Shown piece after piece: positions 9,062 to 17,267 of a DNA stretch of 36,894 nt; position 1 is the stretch's first letter, and every line of letters starts with the position of its first letter. The DNA is taken from NCBI GenBank assembly GCA_947589015.1, contig CANPZF010000019.1, positions 1-36,894 of the forward strand. Direction: 5' to 3'. Made by a program: the position numbers and the translations under genes. Source of the DNA: an uncultured Clostridia bacterium (GTDB taxonomy: Bacteria > Bacillota > Clostridia > TANB77 > CAG-508). A model generated the notes under the pieces. That model was not told where the DNA came from and searched no databases. It was given only the letters and a program-made list of their open reading frames with translations.

Positions 9062-9117
9062 TTTATTGTTCAGATGTTATTTATTATATTTTGCACATTT
9101 TCCCCTCTTTATTATTT

Positions 9118-9155
9118 TAAAAAAGAATAGATTTTTTTATTTCTATTCTTCTTTT
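9118..9155 (-). terminator. rho-independent terminator
   Basis: On the minus strand a stem AGAATAG / CTATTCT with flanking A and T runs ends in TTTTTT immediately after the 9159 pseudogene. It is A/T-flanked on both sides and could work in both directions. Confidence 0.6.
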
Positions 9156-9158
9156 ATA

Positions 9159-9621
9159 TTAGTTATTAACAATATATCCTGTTGTATCTGGTCTTGTTAC
9201 ATTTGAATCTTTTACTATTCCATATTCATATTTGTAATCAACCGTTCTATTATTTTCATTATCTATTTCTTTTATTGCTATACCTGTTTTGACATCAATA
9301 AATTTTTCTGTATCTCCATCTCTAATAATATAACATTCTTTTCCATTTAAGTTTACTTTATCAATATTAGTAGTAATTGCTGTATATAAGTTAATAAAAA
9401 AATTATTGGAAATAAAACTTATCGGATTAACTATAATGTCTTGCACTTCTTTTAATATTTTTTTCTCCATTATCTATTAAACAAATTTTTTCATCTCTTG
9501 ATTTATAAAATGTTTGTTTTATTTTTTCATTGTCTTGTAAATATGTTGTCCACATCATTAGAATCTTATCTTCCTTTTTATATGTTTCCATTATTGTCAT
9601 TTGCATATATGACGATTGAAA
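9159..9621 (-). pseudogene. extracytoplasmic lipoprotein-like protein, frameshifted relic
   Basis: The C-terminal frame (9159-9470) ends YKYEYGIVKDSNVTRPDTTG then YIVNN, a tail I associate with small clostridial LolA-like lipoproteins of unknown role. A different frame upstream (9465-9606) encodes MQMTIMETYKKEDKILMMW and reaches EKICLIDNGEK, after which it fails. The two join across seven A's (T-run 9458-9464, plus strand), so a one-base homopolymer indel splits the gene. Further upstream the frame meets a stop and no signal peptide is present, so the N-terminus is missing too. The residual domain would have been a beta-sheet-rich secreted protein. The function of the family is not established. 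Confidence 0.6.
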
Positions 9622-9758
9622 TTAAAATTCGTTACAAGATTTTTTAAAATTTCATAAATTTATTGAAAATATCAGTTTTATTTTTTCCTTTACAAATTAT
9701 CATTTCCTGTATTAATTATTTTCCAATAATATTGTTATTAACTTGCTTAAGGCAAAAA

Positions 9759-10771
9759 TCAAATTAAATTTTTAGCATTTAATCCTTTTAACTCTCCTAA
9801 TATAAAGTTTCCATCTTTCATTATTAAGATATTATCAAAATAGATTTCTCCACCACCAAATTCTTTTCTTAATATTTTAACTATATCCCAATGAATTGCT
9901 GAACGATTCCCATTATCACTTTCTTCTAATGCCATTCCTGGAGTAAAATGGAAACTACCATTAATTTTCTCGTCAAATAATGTATCACACATAGTATTAT
10001 TAATATAAGGATTTAATCCAAATGCAAATTCCCCAATATATCTTGCTCCTTCATCTATATCTAAAATATCATTTAGTTGTTTGGTATTTTCTTTGGCTGT
10101 TGCTTTTACTATTTTTCCATCTATAAAATCAAATCTTATGTTTTCAAATATAATATCGTTATACTTTGTTTTAGTATTATAGGTGATATAACCATTAACA
10201 CTATTTTTTACTGGACATGTTGCAACTTCTCCATCTGGTAGATTAAATGTTCCATTGCATTTTTCATTTTATTATAATCTACATTACATACATTATAATA
10301 AAAATCTTTAGCTTCATTTAGTGTCATATTATTTTTATTTGCAAAATATTGATTAGGATATCGTAAAATACACCATTTAGTATGTTTTACTCTTTGTTCT
10401 AAATGTACTAAAGCAGTATAGTATTTGTTATAGATTTCTAATTTTTCTTGAGAAACTCCCTCTAAACTCTTATCAGATTGTGGTGCACTTATTCCTATAT
10501 ATGCTTGCATTTTTTTCATTCTATTATAGTCTTTCTTTCCATATTCAATTATTTCATTATTGGTTGCATTTATTAGAAAATTTTTAAGTTTTCCATATTT
10601 AATTAAATTTAAAGTTGGATTTGCATGGACTTTTTTTGCTTGATTTATAATTTCATTTGCAAGATTTAATCCATCTTCTCCATTTACTTCAACTAATAAA
10701 TTGTCCCCTTCTTTTAAATCTATTGAATTCTTTATAAGATTATGTGCAAGTTTAATATTTCTATTATCCAT
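9759..10771 (-). pseudogene. M29-family aminopeptidase (AmpS/PepS-like), deleted and frameshifted
   Basis: The N-terminal part (10208-10771) encodes the M29 fold start (LAHNLIKNSIDLKEGDNLLV ... YIGISAPQSDKSLEGV). The C-terminal part (9759 to about 10255) continues in another frame with [19 protein letters not shown], then [24 protein letters not shown] and [10 protein letters not shown], which include metal-binding Glu and His positions of the family. At the join (about 10250-10258) the frame shifts, and roughly 40 codons normally between the NKMKNAM helix and the PDGEV motif are missing. The gene is therefore broken in two ways. Intact homologues are cytoplasmic metallo-aminopeptidases of about 410 residues that trim peptides. 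Its promoter is a diverged member of the cassette A/B group. Confidence 0.85.
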
Positions 10772-10917
10772 TTATTAACTCTCCAATCTATAAAATTAAT
10801 TATACTATCGGAATTTATAATAATTTTTTTAATATTCTATCAATTTGATGTTTTTATCTTTTTTAAAATTCTCATATTATCACTCTTTCTATATGATAAA
10901 TTACTAATTATTGGTAG

Positions 10918-10945
10918 ATTATATAAAAAAGATAGATAAGTTCAA
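10918..10945 (-). promoter_or_regulatory. promoter C (related to cassettes A and B)
   Basis: Minus strand: TTGAAC (10940-10945), 16 bases, TATAAT (10918-10923). The AATTAATTGAACTTATCT segment around the -35 resembles one half of the cassette B palindrome, but the distal arm is lost. It lies about 145 bases before the aminopeptidase pseudogene. Confidence 0.55.
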
Positions 10946-11001
10946 TTAATTTTCTTTATATACATCAAATTATATTCTTATTTCCTTTTTAGAATTATAA
11001 T

Positions 11002-11739
11002 TTAATTTTCCTCAATTACTTCAAGTAATTCTTTCAAATTGTTTAATTTATAATCAACTATATTATCTATTTCTACTTGATGATTTAATGAGCATATATC
11101 TGGAATATTTAATACTTCTATTCCAGCATTTTTACCTGCTTGTACGCCAGATAATGAATCTTCTATTACCAAACAGTCACTTGGCTTTATATTTAACTCT
11201 TTTATTAACTTGAGATAAACTTCAGGATTGGGTTTTTTATTGATTACATCCTCATATAATATAATTTTGTCAAAATATTCAAACATATTCATTTTCTTTG
11301 AAATACTATAGTTTAAATAGTTATACTTTTTAAACGTTTCTATATCTGATATAGTTCCTAAACCTAATATATATCCTAACTCTTTAAATTTCTTAATAAC
11401 TTCTGGAGCATAATCTTTATATCTTACTTTTTCACATATGTATTTATTGGCAATTATATATAGTTTTTTTCTTAAGCTATCAGCATTTAAATCTGATTTG
11501 TTATTTCCATATTTTTTTACAAGATATATAACATAAGATTTATATAAGTCACTTCCATTAAAACTTTCTAAATGTTCGTACCATTCCTTCGATATTTGAT
11601 TAATTGATACTGTAACATTACATTCTTGTTTTACAAATTCAATATATATTTCATTCCATATATTTGAATCATCTAAAATGGTTCCATCTAGATCAAACAA
11701 AATTGCCTTTTTATTTCTTAACATTTCTCTAATTAGCAT
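11002..11739 (-). CDS. HAD-superfamily hydrolase (beta-phosphoglucomutase/phosphatase-like)
   Basis: 245 residues. Motif I FDLDGTI (nucleophile and acid-base Asp) is near residue 15, motif II is LGTISDI near 125, the motif III Lys lies in KKPNPEVY and motif IV is VIEDSLSGVQAGKNAG near 195. A helical cap of class C1 sits between motifs I and II. These enzymes hydrolyse or transfer phosphate on small sugars; the exact substrate cannot be read from sequence. It starts at ATG with AGAGGAAC upstream. It stands alone between the decayed aminopeptidase and the LysM gene and appears intact. Confidence 0.8.
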   Translation of the reverse strand: MLIREMLRNKKAILFDLDGTILDDSNIWNEIYIEFVKQECNVTVSINQISKEWYEHLESFNGSDLYKSYVIYLVKKYGNNKSDLNADSLRKKLYIIANKYICEKVRYKDYAPEVIKKFKELGYILGLGTISDIETFKKYNYLNYSISKKMNMFEYFDKIILYEDVINKKPNPEVYLKLIKELNIKPSDCLVIEDSLSGVQAGKNAGIEVLNIPDICSLNHQVEIDNIVDYKLNNLKELLEVIEEN

Positions 11740-11811
11740 TTATTAGTTCCTCTTTATCTCGATTTTCTTTTTAAATTATTTTATCATATAAGATTCAAAA
11801 AAGAAAGATAA

Positions 11812-12111
11812 TTATATTGTAGGTATTTTTATTTTTTGCCCTTCTTTCAGTTCTGAATTCTGCAAATTATTTATATATTTAATTTCTTGAATAATTAATC
11901 GTATATCTTTATTTTCATAATATTTATTATTCTTTAGCTCTTGTGTAGCAATACTCCATAAAGTGTCTCCCGCAAAAATGTAATTTTCCTTATATTTGAT
12001 TTCAACTTTAGAATATGTTTGATTAATACCTATAAATAATATAAAAATAACTGTGAAAAGTATTATAACACTTCTTAAAAATTTTCTTTTATTTTTGATT
12101 TTTAAATTCAT
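11812..12111 (-). CDS. yneA: YneA-like LysM protein (SOS cell-division inhibitor candidate)
   Basis: 99 residues: a basic N-terminus, one membrane helix (VIILFTVIFILFIGI, about residues 15-30), a short linker, and a C-terminal LysM domain running from NYIFAGDTLWSIA to EGQKIKIPTI. The size and order match YneA of Bacillus, a DNA-damage-induced membrane-anchored protein that delays septation. Regulation supports this: a consensus promoter with LexA-type half sites lies just upstream (12150-12228). yneA normally sits next to lexA, but no lexA is here; the neighbour is a broken spoVFB. A generic LysM anchor is the alternative. AAGGAG is placed nine bases before the ATG. Confidence 0.7.
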   Translation of the reverse strand: MNLKIKNKRKFLRSVIILFTVIFILFIGINQTYSKVEIKYKENYIFAGDTLWSIATQELKNNKYYENKDIRLIIQEIKYINNLQNSELKEGQKIKIPTI

Positions 12112-12149
12112 AAATATAACTCCTTTTCATTTAATATTAGTAATTATAT

Positions 12150-12228
12150 AGAATATATGTTCGTCTATGCAAAATAATTATATTACGAACATTTATTTTT
12201 GTCAATATTTTTCACAAAAAAATGTTCG
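12150..12228 (-). promoter_or_regulatory. yneA promoter with LexA-type boxes
   Basis: Minus strand: consensus TTGACA (12200-12205), exactly 17 bases, consensus TATAAT (12177-12182). CGAACATATATTCT (12150-12163) downstream of the -10 matches the Firmicutes LexA box CGAACRNRYGTTYG at all but two positions. Two more half sites (12186-12190, 12224-12228) sit in inverted orientation inside 13-bp arms ATTACGAACATTT / AAATGTTCGTAAT. A promoter this strong would need tight repression, as expected for an SOS gene. Confidence 0.75.
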
Positions 12229-12284
12229 TAATTTTTTTTACATGTTTACATATCTAAATCTGAACAGTAACCATATATTTCTAT

Positions 12285-12871
12285 CTATAATAATATAGGG
12301 CTGATTTGTTCTCCGTCTAGTGCATATTCAATAGTTTTTATCAAATATTCTGCATCAAATACTATTGATCTTGGTTTAGTAATTGGATTATCCTGTTTAA
12401 ATGGAACAAAATAATAATTTCTTCTATTTAATAATTTACCTATGTTCTCTGCATTGCCGACTTAATCCATTATTAGTACTTGGAGCAATTACTAATGCTC
12501 TATCATTTCTTAAATGTGATTTTGCAGCCATTACAGCTGGAGTATCTATTATATCATTTGCCAATTTTGCCATTGTATTGCCTGAACATGGAGCAATAAC
12601 CATAATATCTGTCATTTTTTTGGGTCCTATTGGTTCTGCCTCTACAATTGTATGAATAATTTTTTTACCTGTGATTTCTTCAATTTCTTTGATAAAATCA
12701 GCTGCTTTTCCAAATTTAGTGTCTAAATTATAGCTATTAAAAGACATTATTGGTAAAACTTCTGCCTCTAGTTTTATTAGTTCTTTCATTTTAGGTATAG
12801 TCTTTTTAAAAGTACAAAATGAGCCTGTTAAAACAAATCCTATTTTTTTTCCTCTTAGTTCCAAAATTCAT
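12285..12871 (-). pseudogene. spoVFB: dipicolinate synthase subunit B, frameshifted
   Basis: The flavoprotein fold starts ELRGKKIGFVLTGSFCTFKK and continues through EAEPIGPKKMTDIMVIAPCS and GNTMAKLANDI to APSTNNGL, matching SpoVFB/DpaB. At SGNAENIGKLLN the frame breaks: AGT CGG CAA stands where AGT GGC AAT is expected, one extra base (G at 12459, plus strand). The other frame then completes the protein (YYFVPFKQDNPITKPRS to QISPIL) and stops at 12285. A second indel is likely at the start: the ATG with good GGGAGG spacing (12869-12871) reaches the body only if one T of a TTTT run is removed; otherwise a TTG at 12862-12864 must serve. The intact enzyme makes spore-core dipicolinic acid with SpoVFA, which is not in this window. 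Confidence 0.85.
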
Positions 12872-12981
12872 AAAAACCTCCCTTCATATATCATTTATAT
12901 ATAATATGAAATTATGTAAATTTATGAATATATTAATACAATTTTTTACAAAAAATACTAAGACTTAATAAATATCCCCCC

Positions 12982-13010
12982 TTGAAACATTTTTATAAGT
13001 ATTATATAAT
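12982..13010 (+). promoter_or_regulatory. sigma-A promoter of prs
   Basis: TTGAAA (12982-12987), 17 bases, TATAAT (13005-13010), about 45 bases before the prs ATG. Confidence 0.75.
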
Positions 13011-13054
13011 ATTGAAAATACTAATAAATACAATTTTTATATGGAGGATTATAT

Positions 13055-14011
13055 ATGAAAAATGTCAAAATATTTGCATGTAGTACTTATGCTGAGGATA
13101 TTACAAAAGAAATTTGTGGTATTTTAAAATTACCATTAGGACAAATAAATTCTTTTAAATTTAAAAATGATAATAACTTCGTTCAAATATGTGAAAGTGT
13201 TAGAGGTCAAGATATTTACCTAGTTCAAGTTGCTACCCCACCTGTTAATGAAAGAATTATGGAATTACTAATTACTATTGATGCTTTAAAGAGGGCTTCT
13301 GCAAAACATATTACTGTGATTTTACCTTACTTTATGTATTCACGTTCAGATAAGAAAGATCAACCTAGAGTTCCTGTAACAGCTAAATTAGTAGCTCAAT
13401 TGATAGAAACTGCTGGAGCTGATAGAGTAACAACTTGTGATTTGCATAATGCTGCTATTCAAGCATATTTTAACAATATTATTTGTGATAGATTAACAGC
13501 TCAATATTTGTTACAATCCTATTTTATTGAAAAAAATATTCCTGTAAATGATATGGTAATTGTAGCTACTGATGCTGGTAGTTCTAAAAAAGCTTATAAA
13601 TATTCAGAATATTTTGGATGTCCTATTGCCATGATTGATAAAAGAAGAGCTGGAAATGATGACAGAGCTATTGCTTCTACCATTATTGGTGATGTTACAA
13701 ATAAATATGCAATAATTTTTGACGATGAAGTTGATACAGCAGGTTCTTTAATAGAAACAGTTAATATTTTAGAAAAATTTGGTGCAAAAGAAATATATGC
13801 CGGTTGTACACATGGAGTATTGTCTGGACCTGCAATTGAAAGGATTCAAAATTCATCTTTAAAAGAATTAGTTATTACTAATACAATTCCTTTACCAAAG
13901 GAAAAAAATATTGATAAAATTACAGTTTTGTCAATGGCAAAAATTTTTGCCGAAGCTATAAAAAGATTAAACGAAGAAATGCCTTTAGGTGAAGTATATT
14001 CAATGGAATAA
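13055..14011 (+). CDS. prs: ribose-phosphate pyrophosphokinase
   Basis: 318 residues, the normal length. It makes PRPP from ribose 5-phosphate and ATP in the cytoplasm, feeding purine, pyrimidine, His, Trp and NAD synthesis. Family marks: the N-terminal FACSTYAEDI, the flexible-loop region PYFMYSRSDKKDQPR around residues 90-105 (the usual YxRxDRKxxxR, with Lys replacing one Arg), the metal-binding CDLHNAAIQAYF near 128, and the PRPP loop DDEVDTAGSLIET near 220 (the usual form is DDxIDTxGT; here Val replaces Ile and Ser replaces Thr). A strong ribosome site GGAGG precedes the ATG, with a consensus promoter upstream. It is one of two forward genes and is convergent with pfkA across a shared terminator. 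Confidence 0.93.
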   Translation: MKNVKIFACSTYAEDITKEICGILKLPLGQINSFKFKNDNNFVQICESVRGQDIYLVQVATPPVNERIMELLITIDALKRASAKHITVILPYFMYSRSDKKDQPRVPVTAKLVAQLIETAGADRVTTCDLHNAAIQAYFNNIICDRLTAQYLLQSYFIEKNIPVNDMVIVATDAGSSKKAYKYSEYFGCPIAMIDKRRAGNDDRAIASTIIGDVTNKYAIIFDDEVDTAGSLIETVNILEKFGAKEIYAGCTHGVLSGPAIERIQNSSLKELVITNTIPLPKEKNIDKITVLSMAKIFAEAIKRLNEEMPLGEVYSME

Positions 14012-14026
14012 TAGAAAGAAATTAAT

Positions 14027-14099
14027 AAGCATTTATATATAAAAATAAAGTTTTGCCAATTTGTGCATTACTTTATTTTTATATACAAATGCTTTATTT
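14027..14099. terminator. bidirectional terminator between prs and pfkA
   Basis: A long A/T-rich stem pairs AAGCATTTATATATAAAAAT (14027 on) with its near complement ending GCTT at 14094. T-rich sequence follows on either strand, placed exactly between the two convergent genes. Confidence 0.75.
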
Positions 14100-14109
14100 T
14101 AAATAAACA

Positions 14110-15255
14110 TTAATCTCCTAAATTGATGCCTATGTTTCTAGCAGTAGTTACTAAGTCATGATCCATAGTAATTTTTCTAATATTACTTTCTTCAGTATTT
14201 CCAGATACTGCACCAATTTTGGTATTTCTACCTACAACATCTTCTAATGATACACTATCTAATTTACCATTTTTAATAACAGCTAAAGTTCCAAATTTGC
14301 CTTCTAATGCAAGTTCCATAGCTTTAGTACCATATTTAGTTGATAATACTCTATCAAATGCTGTTGGTGTTCCTCCTCTTTGCATATAACCTAATGTAGT
14401 ATTTCTAGCTTCTAATCCTGTAATTTCTTCTAATTCTTGAGCTACAACTTGTCCTATTCCACCAAGCTTTGTATTATCTACTCCTTCACCATTATTTCTT
14501 GTTCCCATAACAGTTATATCTCCACCTAGTGGTTTTGCACCTTCTGCTACTACTACTACACTGAAATTTTTACCTCTTTTTCTTCTATTTTCTATTTTAG
14601 TTGCTACTTTGTTTATATCATAAGGAATCTCTGGGATTAAAGCTACATCTGCTCCACCTGCTATTGCGGCTTCTAATGCAATCCAACCGGCATATCTACC
14701 CATAACCTCTAATACCATTATTCTATGATGTGTTTCACCTGTCGTGTGTAATCTGTCTAGTGCTTCCATTGCAACAGATACTGCTGTGTTGTATCCAAAT
14801 GTTATTTCAGTACAAGCTACATCATTGTCAATTGTTTTTGGGACACCTATCACATTTACTCCCTTTGTAGAAAAATCTCTTGCAGATTTTTGGGTTCCAT
14901 CTCCTCCTAATGTAAAAATACAATCAAATCCAAAATCTTTTATATTTTTAATTGCTTCATCTGACATATCTTTATATTCTACTGTTCCATCTTCTTTTAC
15001 AATTTTATAATTAAATAAATTTGCATTAGTTGATGAACCTATAATAGAACCACCTTTTGGTAAAATTCCCATAGCTTCTCCATTTGCAGCTGTTGATAAT
15101 AAAACAAAATCCTTTTTTAATAAACCATTATATCCATCTATAATTCCATAACATTCTACATTGTGATTTTCAGCTGTTTTAACTATTGCTCTTATTACAG
15201 CATTAAACCCTGATACATCTCCACCATTGGCTAATATAGCTACTTTCTTTAACAT
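14110..15255 (-). CDS. pfkA: 6-phosphofructokinase
   Basis: 381 residues from the ATG at 15253-15255, which has GGGAGG directly upstream; the earlier in-frame ATG (15279) would place that ribosome site inside the coding sequence. It phosphorylates fructose 6-phosphate, the committing step of glycolysis. Motifs: GGDVSGFNAVI near residue 10, FTLGGDGTQKSA near 105, PKTIDNDVACTEITFGY with the catalytic Asp near 130, MGRYAGWIAL near 170, and LGYMQRGGTPTAFDR near 300. Gly in GGDGT favours ATP, while Lys in PKTIDND is the residue seen in PPi-type and group III enzymes. The phosphate donor is therefore not settled by sequence. It has its own promoter at 15292-15319. Confidence 0.9.
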   Translation of the reverse strand: MLKKVAILANGGDVSGFNAVIRAIVKTAENHNVECYGIIDGYNGLLKKDFVLLSTAANGEAMGILPKGGSIIGSSTNANLFNYKIVKEDGTVEYKDMSDEAIKNIKDFGFDCIFTLGGDGTQKSARDFSTKGVNVIGVPKTIDNDVACTEITFGYNTAVSVAMEALDRLHTTGETHHRIMVLEVMGRYAGWIALEAAIAGGADVALIPEIPYDINKVATKIENRRKRGKNFSVVVVAEGAKPLGGDITVMGTRNNGEGVDNTKLGGIGQVVAQELEEITGLEARNTTLGYMQRGGTPTAFDRVLSTKYGTKAMELALEGKFGTLAVIKNGKLDSVSLEDVVGRNTKIGAVSGNTEESNIRKITMDHDLVTTARNIGINLGD

Positions 15256-15291
15256 AATAAATCCTCCCTTACATTTCACTCTTATTTTATT

Positions 15292-15319
15292 ATTATATCA
15301 ATATTTTTCAAATTTACAA
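15292..15319 (-). promoter_or_regulatory. probable pfkA promoter
   Basis: Minus strand: TTGTAA (15314-15319), 16 bases, TATAAT (15292-15297), about 40 bases before the pfkA start. It lies in the 78-base gap after spoIIIAH and separates vegetative pfkA from the sporulation operon. Confidence 0.6.
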
Positions 15320-15333
15320 TAGTTTAGGAAAAT

Positions 15334-16005
15334 TTATTTTGTAGAAATATGTATATTTTCTATTTCCACATTCATTTCTCTTGAAATAATATTCTGAATT
15401 TGAGCAATTTCTTCTGTTTTAATTTCTTCTGCCTCAATAATGATACTAATACTATTTCCATTTACAAAAATTACATTATTTTCAAAACCTTTAGTTTTAA
15501 TCAAATTTTCACAAATCATAATTTTATTTTTAATTTCATTAATTTTAGTAATTTCATCAGTAGCACTTTGTTTCTGAGTTTCTAAAGCATTACTACTATT
15601 CAAAACATTTTCATAAGTTTCTAGCATTTGGGAATACATTGTATCTCTTTCTAATTTTGATTTCACAAAATACTCGCTTAAAGCATTTGCATTTGTTTGA
15701 ACACTAGTAGAATTAGATGTATCAGTATTTTCTGTTTGATTATATGTATCATTTTCTATTTGGTTAGATTTATCTGTTGTTGTATTTTCTTGATATGCAC
15801 TTTCTCCATTATTTTGCATTACATCATTACTATTTACTAAAGTTGCATCTCCTATATCTGCTATTTGTGTATCATCCCCTTCCAATCTCAAACTTGTTTC
15901 TACTGAGTTAGTACTTTCATTAGTAGTATAATTTAAATATCCAGCTGTTACTAGCATTAGTGCTATAACATATATAATCACTTGATTCTTCTTAAATAAT
16001 TTCAT
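15334..16005 (-). CDS. spoIIIAH: stage III sporulation protein AH
   Basis: 223 residues from the ATG at 16003-16005, which has GGAGGTG seven bases upstream; the earlier in-frame GTG lies inside that site. One N-terminal membrane helix (QVIIYVIALMLVTAGYL) is followed by a Ser/Thr/Asn-rich linker and a C-terminal YscJ/FliF-like ring-forming domain from about residue 125 (EYFVKSKLERDTMYSQMLE). In sporulating cells it sits in the mother-cell membrane and docks forespore SpoIIQ to form the feeding-tube channel. It is the last gene of the operon. Confidence 0.92.
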   Translation of the reverse strand: MKLFKKNQVIIYVIALMLVTAGYLNYTTNESTNSVETSLRLEGDDTQIADIGDATLVNSNDVMQNNGESAYQENTTTDKSNQIENDTYNQTENTDTSNSTSVQTNANALSEYFVKSKLERDTMYSQMLETYENVLNSSNALETQKQSATDEITKINEIKNKIMICENLIKTKGFENNVIFVNGNSISIIIEAEEIKTEEIAQIQNIISREMNVEIENIHISTK

Positions 16006-16023
16006 AAAAAACACCTCCACTTT

Positions 16024-16635
16024 TTAATTCATTTCAAATACTTGAATTTTATGAGTTGCCAATCCTGTAACCGCTTCTACTGCTTGAATAATGTTAGTTT
16101 TAATATTAGCATTTTCTGCACCTTTAGCTGTTATAATGGCCCCTTCTATTTTAGGTTGTATTATCTTTTGAGTAATAGGAATTTTTTCTCCATTTTGCTC
16201 TTGATATATTATTTCTTTTTGAGAATCTGTTTCTTGTATTTTTCTAATTCCACCAGAATCATCTGTTTCTTCTGTATTACTTATCTTGGAATTTTCATTA
16301 TACATTGCTACAACCTCATTTGATGCAGAATAGTTAATAAATACCTGTACCTCTCCTACTCCCTGAATTTTAGTTAAAATATTTTCTAATTTTGTTTCTA
16401 AATCTGATTCATTATAGTTATTTTGATTTACATTGTCCGAGATTTTTGCTAATTGTTTAGAAGATGTGTTTTCATTTTGTTGTTTAGTAGTTTCTTTATT
16501 TCCATTCCAAATGTTATTAATTATAATTATTGTAATAACTAAAATTACAACAAAAACAACTAAATTTTCTACATTTTTTTTGCTATTGCCCTCTTTTCCT
16601 TTTGAAATTAGTTCTTTTAATTTATTTCCAAACAT
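16024..16635 (-). CDS. spoIIIAG: stage III sporulation protein AG
   Basis: 203 residues with one membrane helix near residue 30 (LVVFVVILVITIIII), a variable linker and a ring-building domain from about residue 85 (LETKLENILTKIQGVGEVQV), ending VEAVTGLATHKIQVFEM. SpoIIIAG forms a large multimeric ring in the mother-cell to forespore channel. The start overlaps the end of spoIIIAF by 19 bases, suggesting translational coupling; the stop is 18 bases before the spoIIIAH start. Confidence 0.92.
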   Translation of the reverse strand: MFGNKLKELISKGKEGNSKKNVENLVVFVVILVITIIIINNIWNGNKETTKQQNENTSSKQLAKISDNVNQNNYNESDLETKLENILTKIQGVGEVQVFINYSASNEVVAMYNENSKISNTEETDDSGGIRKIQETDSQKEIIYQEQNGEKIPITQKIIQPKIEGAIITAKGAENANIKTNIIQAVEAVTGLATHKIQVFEMN

Positions 16636-17237
16636 TGTTCATTCACCTCATATTCTTCAATTAAAAATTTTTTAATATTAGAAATATCTGCTTTACTTAC
16701 ATTTTCACTTTCTTGTCCTTCATTAGATTGTATTTCAATTTTACGTATTTTTTGAACCTCTTTTATTAATGTATTTTCTACAGTTTGATTATCTTCATTC
16801 CTATTTTCTGTTGCATTTGCATTTTTTTTAACATTTACTTTTATTTTAGTTATCCTTGATTCTTCACTATCTTCCAAATTTACACTCACTTTACAACTAT
16901 TTATGATATATCCTTGATTTTCTAATTTAGTAGCAATATCTTTTTCCATTTCTTCTTTGTATAACTGTGCTATTCTTTTATTCATAGATGTTTGATCTAC
17001 CTGTTCATTGATTTTACTTTCAGTGTTTTCTAAATATCTAGAAGTCTCTATTGTATTAAAATCAAATATATCTTTATTTTCTATAAGTGGAGATATTATA
17101 TTGAACAAAATAAAAATTCCCATAACAACATTTATATATTTTTTTATCTTACTATTTGGTAATAACATTTCTAAAATAGAAACTATTACAATTGCAAGTC
17201 CTAAACCTTTAGCCCAAGAACTCAAAAATTGTACCAT
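16617..17237 (-). CDS. spoIIIAF: stage III sporulation protein AF
   Basis: About 206 residues from the ATG at 17235-17237. GAGGAG sits eight bases upstream, whereas the longer in-frame ATG (17252) would include that site. Two membrane helices at the N-terminus (GLGLAIVIVSILEMLLPN and INVVMGIFILFNIISPL) precede a soluble, Glu/Lys-rich domain. It is part of the SpoIIIA channel complex needed for late sigma-G activity. The spacing to spoIIIAE is 30 bases. Confidence 0.9.
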   Translation of the reverse strand: MVQFLSSWAKGLGLAIVIVSILEMLLPNSKIKKYINVVMGIFILFNIISPLIENKDIFDFNTIETSRYLENTESKINEQVDQTSMNKRIAQLYKEEMEKDIATKLENQGYIINSCKVSVNLEDSEESRITKIKVNVKKNANATENRNEDNQTVENTLIKEVQKIRKIEIQSNEGQESENVSKADISNIKKFLIEEYEVNEQCLEIN

Positions 17238-17267
17238 ATTAGATCTCCTCATAAAATATTTATTTTG

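Noticed and set aside
10742..10939. A short plus-strand open frame upstream of the aminopeptidase relic
   Set aside because: It overlaps promoter C and has no family resemblance or ribosome site; the A/T-rich sequence alone explains it.
12186..12233. The 13-bp inverted repeat upstream of yneA as a terminator
   Set aside because: It contains the -35, -10 spacer and LexA-type half sites of a consensus promoter, so an operator role fits better; no gene ends there.
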